Shown: positions 47,064 through 58,125 of the stretch, in pieces | Position numbering within the stretch: the stretch's first letter is position 1 | How the letters are laid out: every line of letters starts with the position of its first letter | Source of the DNA: Pezicula radicicola | Taxonomy: Eukaryota > Ascomycota > Leotiomycetes > Helotiales > Dermateaceae | DNA length: 64,000 nucleotides | Direction: 5' to 3' | NCBI GenBank assembly: GCA_003008705.1 | Contig: PDUO01000003.1 | Coordinates: 938,793 to 1,002,792 of the forward strand | The notes under the pieces: model-generated | Databases searched by the model: none | The model's input: only the letters and a program-made list of their open reading frames with translations | What the model was told of the DNA's origin: nothing | Made by a program: the position numbers and the translations under genes

Positions 47064-47538
47064 ATGTCTTCTCAACCATCACAAATGGACGTCGCAAAAG
47101 AGCAAGTCTCCAATACCGTCGAGGCCGTAGTCAACAAAATCTCGCCTTCGCAAGATGGGAAACCGCCGAAGGTTGAGCTTACAAAGGACGCCAATGGTCA
47201 AACAATCAAGAAAGACAGTTTCAAAGACCAATTGAACGCAGCATCGCGCAGACCAGCAGCGCGCAGACCAGCAGTAGCGAAGGAGGAGAGCACCTTCGTT
47301 GAGAAAGGTGTGCTTCATATATGTGTCTGCGTGTGCAAAAGTAAGAGCTGATTGGAATAAAGTATGCTCGTACATCCCAGGTCTTCAATCATCAGCACCT
47401 CAAGAACCCGAGAAAGAGCAACTCAAGGACGATGGCACTCCGCCTATTCGACCTTATAATGATGTTCAAGTTGAGGAGTTTCTGAAGAATCAGTATAAGT
47501 CGACTGGTGAGAAGGCTATTCGTGAAGGCAAGAATTAG
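47064..47538 (+). CDS. small conserved fungal protein of unknown function
   Basis: Exons 47064-47307 and 47363-47538, 139 residues. The donor is GTGTGC, and the acceptor AATAAAG follows a GCTGAT branch site; the join restores VEKVCSYIPGLQSS. The protein is hydrophilic and charged, with no signal peptide or membrane span. There is a short RRPA repeat (RRPAARRPA) in the middle and a C-terminal PPIRPYNDVQVEEFLKNQ segment. The short proline-plus-EEFLKNQ end seems familiar from other ascomycete hypothetical proteins, but no function is known to me. The start is the first ATG, in good context (AAAATGTC). A stress-related or disordered adaptor role would be a guess. Confidence 0.7.
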
Positions 47539-48763
47539 GTGCTCTCGATCGTGGATGATGTATGGTTATGAATGGAATGTGATCCTAGTTTGTTTGAGAG
47601 CTTCTTCTTATGCTGGCGTTATTTTGCTCTAGGTATGTTCCTGCGGCGAACTTTCAATGAATCTTGGCGTCAGAGCTGACAAGTTTGCTGGGTAGTTGGG
47701 AATCTATAAAGTACAACAGGGTCGGATTTCTAGTCTTGAAGTTAGGATATGGCTCTCTGGTCGGTACATGTCTCGAGCCAAGTGGTCTGTGATTTCGCTA
47801 AGCTGAAAGACTTCGACTTAAGGCGGTCGCGATTCGACAGTTCCAAAGCACCGATATTATCAGTAAGAACTTCCAAAGCGTCCTCGGCTTCTTACACAAT
47901 TTTGAGCCTCTAACGTAGTTGGCTTGCTTATCACTTCTATCGAGATTATTTTCAAAAATTAAAGTAGGTTACAACTCCATATAAGGCTCTATTTTTGATT
48001 GGTTCGGTGGAATTCCTTCTAGGTGAAAACTATCAGTGCTTATACACAATATCCGGAACTTTGTTGTCAACCACACGTGTGACTTTATTTTCACTCGCCG
48101 AGTAGCACAATGGTGTGCCTCATCTATCCGTCTATCTTTAGATCTGTCCTCAAATCTGGGGTATACGAGTGAAGAGAAGAGCGCTGGCTAAATTTATGTC
48201 AAATTACGCCCAAAGTCTTATTCATGGAACGGTTAGTGGCTTAAGCTTGCTGAATGAGGTTGCGGTCCTTGGCAAGCCTTGAACAAAAGGAATCATTGTT
48301 GTACAATTAAGCCACCATTGTCAACAATACGAGCCTTGTGTATCCTTTCTCTTCTCAAATTTTCAGCTTCTTCTTTTCCGCTATCCTATTTAGATGCCTA
48401 GACGTTCACCTTCAACTCTGCCTTCCACCTCTTTGCCTACCACCTAAAGCGCTGTTGTAGGTCTACGGAGTTTTCGGAAGTTTCTCAAGATACACCAGAG
48501 TTTATTTATTGATGTCCTTTACTTGACTGAGATTGGGTGGTGCTAACATGTGAGTTGTTGGTTTCTTTGTAGTGTGTAAAATTGTCAGTCAGTCTGAAAA
48601 ACACTTGAACATTTGCTTCAGTACACGCCTATACGTAACCTCCGAAAGGCCTTTGCTCGGGTGTGAAAGAGGTGCACCAGTGCAGAACGCTCTTATTTTT
48701 CTCTTTTTTTTGAAAGCAATGACAATGGGCAAGACATCCAGCTCACTGTGTTCTTAGATCAAA
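47539..48763. other. intergenic, no gene seen
   Basis: 1.2 kb downstream of the small conserved gene and upstream of the oxidase. It contains a tRNA-like D-arm at 48103-48119, rejected as a tRNA because the other arms are missing. The last few hundred bases should be the oxidase promoter. Confidence 0.5.
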
Positions 48764-51176
48764 ATGCATTGCACACTTACCCAGCTCAGCCTGAGCATTT
48801 TGGCACTCACTACCCAAGGACTCAGTCATCCCAGTTCGCTGGAACCACGAGCACAGAGCATAACTGATTGCCTCACCTCCAAAAATGTCCCCTACTCAAT
48901 CTCCACCTCCTCAGATTGGAATTCCCTAGTTAAGCCCTACAATCTCCGGCTAGCCTACCAACCAGCAGTCATTACCCTTCCAACGATCTCTCAACAAGTC
49001 AGCGACTCAGTCACTTGCGCGGCAGCCTCCAGACTGAAAGTACAAGCCAAGTCAGGTGGTCATTCTTACGCTAGTTATTCTAGTGGTGGGAAGGATGGAA
49101 GCTTGATTGTTAATTTACAGGGCTTTCAGAGTATTGTCGTTGATGGTAGTACTGGGGTTGCTACTGTTGGTGGTGGTGTTAGGTTGGGAAATATGGCTTT
49201 AGGAATTTATAATCAGGGGAAGAGGGCCTTGCCTCATGGAACCTGTCCTGGTGTTGGTATTGGGTATGTATTTTCTTAATTCTCGGGTTAACTGGTGTCA
49301 ATAACTATGACAGAGAGGCTATTGTTCAATTTCAAGAGGTTGGACCTCTTGCTAATGGACTTGAATTAACCATTTGGCTCAAGCGTTGCGGAAAAGTACC
49401 TTCTCACCATTTCCAGAACAAATAAGACTGACTTTCATCCTTCTCAGCGGTCATTTCACACACGGTGGATACGGACATGCTTCTCGCCACTGGGGACTTG
49501 CTCTTGATACCATAGTTGGTCTTGACGTGGTACTTGCAAATGGATCTCAAATCCACACCACAAAAAGTCAATACCCTGACGTATACTTTGCAATGAGAGG
49601 TGCAGCTGACATGTTTGGCATCGTCACTTCATTCTACCTTCAAACCAAGCCGGCCCCAACAACGGTCATCAACTGGTCTGTTTCAATTCCAGCTGTGTAT
49701 AACGATATTAACAATCTCACCAATGCTTTTCTCGGGCTGCAAAAACTCGTCGCCAATCCGGTGTATATTCAAAGCAATATCTCCTTTGGAATTTATACTG
49801 ATGGATATTCCTTTAGTATTGGTGGATGGTGGTAAGTCATTTGTCCGTCTCTATTACTCTTTCACATTTTGGCCAATAAGTCGGAATTTTCATTGAGATG
49901 TGACAAATCTTAGAGGAAAAGTTTCACTGTATTCGTTTAGCCATTTCACTGACTTTCCTTTCTTACTAGTTTGGACTGCGACCTAAACAATTTCAAAACC
50001 ACCACCCTCCCAGCAATCCTCAACGGTTTCCCAACTCCATCTTCAACAACCATAACACCAGCAGACTGGACCACATCACTACAATCAATGGCAGGCAGCT
50101 CTCCACTCCAACAACCTCTAACAGGCTACGATCTCCACGATACCTTCTACGCAAAATCAATAGTTACCAAGAACGCTCAACCACTCACAGCAGCAGCCTT
50201 AAAAGGTTTCTTCACCTATATTATAAACCAAGGAAGAAGTGCACCATCACCATGGTTCTCAATAATAAATCTCTACGGCGGAGCAGGAAGTCAGATTAAC
50301 ATACCTCCTGTTGAATCATCAGCATATTCAGATCGAGACGCACTCTGGGTATTTCAAAACTACGGCTTCACATCTAATAGTCAACCTCCATATAACCCAA
50401 CAATAACAACCTTCATAGATAACATGAACACGGCCCTAACAAATCCTCAACTAGACGGTGATTTCGGAGCATATCTAAACTACTTAGATCCAGATTTAAC
50501 ACAAAATCAAGTTATATCTCAATACTACGGCCAAACTCTTTATAACCAACTCATCAAGATAAAAACGGAAATCGATCCTGGTAATCTATTCTGGAATCCT
50601 CAAGCTATAACTGTAGGAACTAGCCCATCCTCCTGCTCAACAAGTTCAACAAGTACACCAACTTCTAAAACAACATCATCTTCCAGCTCATCAACGCCAA
50701 CCTCAACATTGCCGATAACCACCGATGGAACCTGCGGTCCTTCAACCGGAAAAACTTGTAAAGGAAGTACATTTGGAAATTGTTGTTCAGCGTATAATTA
50801 CTGCGGTTCTACAACACCCTACTGCGGAACAGGTTGTCAATCTACTTTCGGAGATTGCAGTATTTCTTCATCCTTGAGCTCAACTTCCTCATCAACATCA
50901 AAAGCCACCGCCACATCCCTACCAACAAGCAACGATGCAACCTGTGGTTCTACAGCTGGAAAGACTTGTAAAGGAAGTACGTTTGGAAACTGTTGTTCAG
51001 CATATAGTTACTGCGGCTTCACAACAGCTTATTGTGGGAGTGGATGTCAGCCTGGATTTGGGACTTGTGGTGGTGCCTCTAGGAAGTTGAGAAGACGTGA
51101 TGATGGTTCTTCTCTGCTTGCTAAGATGTTGGGGGGTTCCATTCCTGGGAACCCAATCCCTGCTGTGGCTTCGTAG
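48764..51176 (+). CDS. secreted AA7-type FAD oxidase with two CBM18 chitin-binding modules
   Basis: Exons 48764-49263, 49448-49831 and 49970-51176, 696 residues. A signal peptide (about 1-20, MHCTLTQLSLSILALTT) directs secretion. The PCMH-type FAD domain has His100 in SGGHS and Cys161 in HGTCPGVGIGGH, the two residues that bind FAD covalently in berberine-bridge/glucooligosaccharide oxidases (AA7). The C-terminal BBE segment is present (YYGQTLYNQL, then DPGNLFWNPQAI). After a Ser/Thr linker come two hevein-like CBM18 modules (about 547-591 and 617-661), each starting TCG and holding TCKGSTFGNCCSAY. Together these suggest oxidation of chitooligosaccharides or action at a chitin surface, with release of hydrogen peroxide. 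Roles in damping chitin-triggered plant immunity are known for some relatives; here this is inference. A basic KLRRR near the C-terminus could be a processing site. The first intron is long (184 bases). Confidence 0.9.
50724..51068 (+). repeat. recent internal duplication of the CBM18 module
   Basis: Two 135-base units, 50724-50858 and 50934-51068, encode near-identical chitin-binding modules. The central nucleotides (ACTTGTAAAGGAAGTAC, then TTTGGAAA) are almost the same in both, which points to a recent tandem duplication within the gene. Confidence 0.85.
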
Positions 51177-51531
51177 TTTGTTCCTCGCGGAAGGACAGCT
51201 AAGATATTTCGAACACGAGGCGTATTGTCACTAGGAGGGAATAATTAATCACTTGTACATGAATGAGTACTCTAATGCTGTAAATTTTTGCAAGACAAAA
51301 ATCTATCTAAAATTACTGCGTTGCGTCTCGTTCTGTGTCTCCAAGCCACCAACGAAAGTCTAGAATTCCGTGGGCCAACGCAAATATATGCATGTATGCA
51401 AAATCACAAGATAGTCGACGACATCCAAATCTTGACCAGATGTATCCACAATCACGTCCTTGGTTCTCGGGTACCGAATTTTTCGTTGACCACACAAAAA
51501 CCAAGGACGCGACCGAGTTCTGTCCAACTAT
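51177..51531. other. convergent 3' UTR region
   Basis: 355 bases between the stop codons of the oxidase (+) and ornithine decarboxylase (-). No gene seen; open frames are short and antisense to each other. Confidence 0.55.
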
Positions 51532-52979
51532 TCATTTCATTCCGAGGAGCGCCCTGGCCCCAGCCTCGCTGGCTACGTACGCGACTTCATGGGAATCTGA
51601 GAAACCATTGAATCTAGTGGCGGAGCACTTGGTGTATGCACCCATGTCCTCGAAGTACAGCCAATCGCCGACATCAAGTTCGTGGTCAAACCGGATGCTC
51701 TCCGTGATGCGATCGATGCCGTCACAAGTAGGGCCCCAAATGGAGTATTCTACTCCAGTAGACGTCGCTTGACCCGAGAGCTTGTCGTAGTATGAGTGAT
51801 TGCCGGACCGCAAGACCTTAGCGACGGGGTTTTGGTGGTCAAACATGATCGATGAGAAGTTGCCGTATACCCCGTCGTTGAGATAGACCATGTAGCTCTT
51901 CTCTCCTGTGTTAGGGTCTTCGATGGTGCGCCGGGCAATGATGGGGCACGCAATTGTGAAGGCAGAGGAAACGTAATAACGCCCTGGCTCGCCAATGACG
52001 GAAACATTAGCCGGCATATATTCATCTAAGGCTTCACTGAGAACTGCTGCCATGCTTTCGAAAGTGTCGCCACTAAAGCCACCTCCGACGTCCAACGTGC
52101 GGAGAGAGTAGCCATAAGCCGATGCTTGGTCAAAAACGCCGCGCGCATCGCGAACGGCATTCATGTACGCCTGGGGGTCTGACGCCCCAGACCCAACATG
52201 AAAGCTGACGCCTACAACATTGAGACCCAATCCTTTGGCCAAAGCAAGGAGGTTGTCGGTGGTGTCAAGAGGGGCTCCAAATTTTATACTCAAACGGCAC
52301 AAGCTGGAGGAGTCGTCTGTGACGATCCGTAGGAAGAGCTCAGCATCCGGGAAAAGTTGCTTGATCTTGTACAACTCATCGGTGTTGTCAAAAGTCATTT
52401 GCTTGACTCCATTGTTCTTAGCATAGCGCACGTAAGAGTTGGTCTTGCATGGCTGAGCGTAGATAACACGGCTTGGATCAATGTCCAATTTCAATACTTG
52501 TTCGATCTCGGCCTTGGAGGCACAATCAAAGCCAGTTCCAAGTTCCGCCAGAAGGCGAAGAACTTGGGGGTCAGGGTTACACTTGACCGCTGTTTTGTAA
52601 TTAGAACTATTCAATAAGGTAGATTGAGAAGCGGCTTACCATAAAAGGGTTTGACTCTTGGCAGATTCTTCTTCCATCTCATGTGTTGCCGATAGACCTC
52701 GCCGAGATCAGCTACGAAGAACGTGTCTTCATCGCCTGGCTCGCAGATATCATGATCGATGTTCTCTACCCTTTCCTTCAAAGCTGCCCCTATCATCTGT
52801 TTTGGTATATTCCCGCCATTGAGACTGAATTCAATGTACGAGCTCTTTTCGTAATACGAATTGATGCTCGTAAGACTTGGTGTGGTTTCGATAGCAGTGA
52901 TAGCGGAAGGTGACATATCCTCGTGGTAAATACGAGGTGAGTTTGTTTGGTTAACTTCTTTATTGTCAGCTATTGTCAT
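51532..52979 (-). CDS. ornithine decarboxylase, first step of polyamine synthesis
   Basis: Exons (complement) 52640-52979 and 51532-52589, 465 residues. A PLP enzyme of fold type III that converts ornithine to putrescine in the cytosol. The PLP Lys is Lys116 in FYAVKCNP, a motif split by the single intron, whose removal restores it exactly. Other landmarks are HVGSGA (His244), the phosphate-binding GEPGRYY (about 313), LNDGVYGNF, and the active-site Cys402 in WGPTCDGID, contributed across the dimer. All catalytic residues are present and the length is usual for the family. The first 70 residues, Ser/Thr-rich, are variable in fungi. In the family, synthesis and stability are controlled by polyamines through antizyme and leader sequences. 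A four-residue upstream frame ends one base before the ATG (see separate entry). Confidence 0.96.
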
Positions 52980-52980
52980 A

Positions 52981-52995
52981 TCAGGTTTGAGACAT
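52981..52995 (-). promoter_or_regulatory. minimal upstream ORF before ornithine decarboxylase
   Basis: On the minus strand an ATG at 52995 opens a frame of four codons (Met-Ser-Gln-Thr) that stops at 52981, leaving one base before the main ATG. If the leader is unspliced here, ribosomes would meet this ATG first. Leader control of this enzyme is known in other eukaryotes; here it is untested. Confidence 0.45.
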
Positions 52996-55900
52996 CGCTG
53001 AGACGTACGTATATAGGAAAGGGGTGTTAGGGAGGTCTGTATCGATCAGATCCTGTGCTGATCTGACGAGGTCGGCTCGACTCTTCCTCTGCTAGAGGAA
53101 GGCCTTGTAAACCTCTGCTATGCGGCAGCTGAGAATCTTCGGACAGAAATGGGGTGTTTGGAGACAGGTCGAAGAGGAACTGCTCAAGCTGCTTAAATTG
53201 TAGCAACAGGGGGTGGAAGTGTGTTGATGATGTGGCGGTTAGGTCGTAAGGAGAAATCGTGGTCAGAAACGACGTTTGCGGCTGCGAAAGCCGTGGTGTA
53301 GGGTTGCCTTTGACTCGACCAAAGGCTGTCGTGAGGTGTTTTGTCTACTGTAGCAGTAGAGATTCTGCAAGCGGGGAAGATTAGTTATATTCCTCAAATC
53401 CCTCGTCTCACACAGCAAATGGCGCAAGTTGTTGACCAGAGTAAGAATCTGACGCTAGCCAAGGCTTCATGAGGGCGAACTGACCAGATGAGTCAACGTC
53501 TGCGCGATGAGACGTATCAATTGCCGTATATGTTGGGGCTGATTGGATGAACTGTATGTGTCGGGTACTTTGAAGACTCGACGTGGATGTTGTTGTTGTA
53601 AGAAGGCCGGTGAGAGAAATTTCGCGGCTATGTGTGTTGTGGTGGTTGCCCGCACTAGTGCTGTAAAGTGATTATTAGCCGCTAAGCGGCACGTCATGCG
53701 CGATTTTTTTGAGCTTCAACGTTCCCGCTCGAACACAGTTTCAATAGAATCCAGCAGTACCTCCGTACAGTGTCTCTACAGTAGTATGTCGACTATGTCT
53801 AGTTGTGCGTAGTGTATGGATCACCCCCTACCTTTCCATATTCTATCCGGGTGTAAGAAATAAGGAAACAATGCTTTGCCTCGGAATAGAGACAGATAGA
53901 TATACTCTGAACGTACAAATAGCCGCAAAGTTCAACCTCCAATATTCTTCGAGCACCAGAACTCCGATGGCATGTGAGAACCCTAGAAACCTAATTTATT
54001 CACGTGACGTTACACCAAAAAAAAGTAATTCGAACATAGTTTCTCCTCGTCCTGATGCAATTGAGAGACATACTATCTTCCGTAAAGCGCCATGTAAAGA
54101 ATAAGCTAGGCTACGCCTAGTCCTCGTCCACCCTCTTTGCCTAGGTAATGCACTCTATGTAAAGCTTCCCCCAGCTTCCCTCCAACCTTATATACCCAGT
54201 ATGTATTCACATCTTTAGTCCGCCCTCTCACGTCTTTGAGAAGAGCAGTTCTGAGAAGATGGAAATATTCCAGAAACACGCAACTCAAAGAGATTGGTTT
54301 CTCGAAATATCTGCTTTGCTTTTGCGCTCGCTCGTGATCTGCTCAGCCATGGCCCACGAATGGTGACTGGAGACGTATGTGTGTCTGTCCGAAGCGCATT
54401 TGTATTGGCTTCAGGAGATAATGAGAATTGGGTTTAAGGAAGCGGATCGGACCTTAAATGATGACCAGCTGCAGGTGACCTTGGCGGAATGAGAAGAGTG
54501 TTTCCTGGCCAAAGTGTTGAGCGCGGAACAAGAGCCTCAAGTATGAAAGGAGATAGACTTCTGCTACCCTACTGATAGATTCATGACATCACCATGGTGT
54601 CTCGCAGACACTGTGTACCTACCTTTGTAATGGTGTTAACAGTTGATGGAGAAGATTCAGAAGCTTCATCCGTTTGCTTAGCGATTTGCAAGCCAGCTTT
54701 TTGCCTGAGGCAGCCTCTACTTCAACGTTCTCAACCACTGCTCATCCAAAAGATTGATGCATATTAGCAAAGAGCAATATATTTATCACTCAGTTAAACC
54801 TTTTAGCAGGTATCTACTGTCCGGGTCGAATAATATATATGAAGCCCAGCCAGATGGCAAGCGGTCATAATGAAGGCGACAAGGAGGCAAAAGAACAACC
54901 TCTGAAGAATGGTACCTAGGTGCATAAAAGATTGAATTTTCTTCTTCAAATTTCAAGGAATCCAAGTGATATAGAACCAGATGAGTTCCCACTGAAGAGC
55001 GTCACCACAACAAGTAGGATATAACATCGCTTTCGAAATACGTCTAACTTACGATCTTTTGATCCAATAGTTTCCTAAGAACACGGCAGATTTTCTAAAA
55101 CAAGTAGACCTGACTGGTGTCCGCATCTTCTCGTTAAAAACGTAGAATAAGCTGTTTTTACAGCTCCTAGAAACAAGGAGGTTGATTTTTAATGATACCA
55201 CCAGACAGCTATTCAGGTACTTCTTGAACTTCTGAAGTATAATATAGAGCATCTGGGTGGAAACTTGTGATTACTTCCTGTTCAATAGCTGGAGAAACTG
55301 GGAAAGTGATGGTAATAAACAAAAGTTGCCAAGTAGCATGAGCAACCCATCCATACGACGGCGACCTTTCCAAATTAGGCCCACAGTCTTAATGATGGTG
55401 ACCTGAATTTAGGCGTCGACAGTGTTTTAGCTGATAGTTCGGATTCCCCAGGTTTTCTAGTATCATAGCCTGGAAATGGCTATGTTTACTAGCGACGATT
55501 ACTTCATGATGATAGCTGGAATTTGGAAGCCTATAGCTGCTTTCTTCGGTCGAGTAAGATTGACATCTATTCGAAATTTAATTTTAGAAATGTGTCTTTG
55601 TTCAAAGTGAAATTTGGCGTCGAGTCGGAGTGGGATGATGGATGACTCTCTGTGATGTTGTACTAAAGTACAAAGGTACTTTGTCTGCCGCTGGGAGTCA
55701 TATTCTGGGGTGGTGGCCTGACTAATTGTCGAATGACTTTACTTCGTACTCGGCCTAGCTACTTGACGGTGTGTTGGTGCTGGTACTTTCCTTTCGTACA
55801 GAGAAGTGTTGGTGGTGTGGTGTAGCGAGCATTGATTCATCCCAGAGAACCACCAGAGCTTACTTCGTTAGCTACTCGTACGTAATAAATGTTATATCCA

Positions 55901-58125
55901 TAAACTCTTATGCAAATAAGCCTTTGTCATACCATGAAGAGGATCTTACTGTGGCACCAGGTGAATGGTTGCCTGAAACTTCAGGAAGCATGTATTACGG
56001 GCTGCACAAGAGCACTGCAAGTAATTTCGTACTGCGGCTTGCACAAGTAGCTGCGAGGCGATGAATAATGATACCAGTGCGGCGAAGTGCTGAGCACACT
56101 GGCGCTGCGCTCTTTCTCCAGCCAGCTTTCTCCTCTCCCACGGCTGAAATCGGCCAAAGAAGAGAGACATGAGCACATGCTTGAGCCATCTATCAGAACA
56201 CCGTCTTTGACACTTCAAAAATAGTTCGACTTCGTGACCATTCTTCCGTATCAAAGCTCTTTTCTCGTCTTCGGCACGTTGGTTTCAACCAGCACAGCCC
56301 CCAAGACACCACCAACGAAAAAAATTGACGTTGAATGAGTGGAAGAGGCGAAAAGAGCTACAGCACTAGCTGGCGATCTGCACAAAGCTTGTGCGCTAAA
56401 GTCTTCTATTGATAGACGGATGCATAAACCCTACATAAAGTTTTCGCTTTTCCCACTCAATTGGTGTCCATCTTCCGTTTTCGTGCCATCTTGGACTTCA
56501 TGTTCGTATCTGAGAGGATCCTCTATGAGACTTTGCGTTTCATAATTGTATTTTCGACAAAATGGACCAACAGCAGCAGAATCTCGTACGAGCTGTCGGG
56601 TCCTTGTTCACATTTTGTTTACAGTATCTCGGATAATGGACCGTCCCCTGCAAACTCCGCTATGACGTAGAGTTCGTACTGTTGGCTGGAAATTCATTAT
56701 TGTCGTCGTCGTCGTCAACTTAGTGTACTCGTCACGTTCGTCAACACATTGACGTGGCATGTTGAGTTTTTGAGGTAGCGTAGCGATACGAGAGGTTCTG
56801 TTTTAAAAATCATCGGGATCTCGTCCTAGCCATCAGCAAGATCAGGGACGTGCAACCGTCAGATGTTGGCCATGCCGATGCGCGGCGAGGATGGGAGTAG
56901 CTGGTCAGGCGGGGTATATGTCGTTATCATATGGATATGATCTTGCAAAGTTGTGGCAAGCAACTTGCAAGTACATACATACTGGTGATACGGGAGTAAA
57001 TCAAGTACGGTAGAGTATTAGGTCCTGGCGCATGAGGGCATTCTGCACTGATAGCGACGATGTGAGGTAGCCGATGGTTTGAAGCGGGTTTTAGTTACGG
57101 CGGTAGCTTCAAGTCTTGACCACAGCTCAAAACGGTCAGACGATTGTCAAAAATACGTTGTGCCGTTCCCATAGACTAAGCGTTCTGAAATACTTTTAAG
57201 AGAGAATGCTCAAGTTTTTGTTGCTGAGGCAAGGCCCATTAGTATTACTATATTAAACTCAATTGAATTTTAATTAAATTCTTCCTTTCCATTCGTACCC
57301 AAAGTCAAATTATATTACCCCAGCTATTGCAGGAGTGAAGAGATACAGTACAGTACAGTACAGTACAGTACGGTACGGTACGGTACGGTACGGTATGGTA
57401 GTGAGGGAAAGCAAGGATGCCATTTCCTTGTATCGATGTTCTCATTACCATAGATGTCCCAGAACCAGAGGCAAAAATTCAAATACCGTGTTTTGTCGTG
57501 CGGTACGAATGGGGTCCTCGTCATAGGACCCCTGCACACTCACCCTGGCAAGATCCTTCTTCTTTGGGAATGGCAAAACGAGACGCAGAGCGGGGTTTGC
57601 TCCGTCAGGTCACTTCCCTGCCAGTCTGGAATGGATCTATCTGATGTTGGTGATTGACAGAAGAGACGAGAACTCCTGTTTCCAGGGCTCCATACCTAGT
57701 AAACGGCCCCACCCGTGGTTTCCCCGACTGAAAGCAGCGCAGCTACGCAGCTAAGCAGCTGCACCATTTCTAGGTAGGTTTCCTCAAGCGAGAAACAACC
57801 CTGGCCGAGCTGTCTTTCTGCTTGATCCTCCTTCTTGCTTTGATGCCAGCCTGCCAGCCACCACCACCACTCTTTAAGGAAACTTGTGCCTTGCTCTGCT
57901 TCTTATTTTCTTTCTGCAACTACATTCCCAGGGTCATTTTTCTTCCACACCACCACTCTTGTTCGCCATCGTACTACGGCTGCATCTTGTTATTCGTTGA
58001 CGTCCCTGGTACAAAGTGGATTCAGCGGCAGCAGTTGCATGTCCAAGTCACTCACTACTTTGAGTGGACGATACATACATCTGCCATACATCGATACCCT
58101 GCCAGCTGGGCTCAAAAAAATAAAA
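52996..58125. other. gene-poor region with promoter sequences at both ends
   Basis: 5.1 kb between the divergent ornithine decarboxylase and wall protein genes. No open frame over about 105 codons looks coding and none resembles a family. The left kilobase is probably the decarboxylase leader and promoter. A compound pentanucleotide repeat lies at 57346-57395. The last 300 bases upstream of the wall protein gene are pyrimidine-rich, with at least two upstream ATGs (57841 and about 58037), which look like leader sequence. Confidence 0.5.
57346..57395 (+). repeat. compound pentanucleotide microsatellite, (CAGTA)5 then (CGGTA)5
   Basis: Five CAGTA units are followed directly by five CGGTA units, then one TGGTA. 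The two blocks differ by one A-to-G change, so one block expanded after a point mutation. It lies in intergenic DNA. Confidence 0.95.

Noticed and set aside
48096..48170. tRNA-like sequence with an A-box (TAGCACAATGG) and a perfect four-pair D arm
   Set aside because: No matching acceptor stem, no anticodon stem and no B box of the GGTTCGANNCC type at the right distance. At most a chance match or an ancient tRNA fragment.
57886..58125. N-terminal extension of the wall protein through 57886
   Set aside because: It lacks an ATG start (GTG only) and reads like pyrimidine-rich leader; ATG 58126 or 58231 is more credible.
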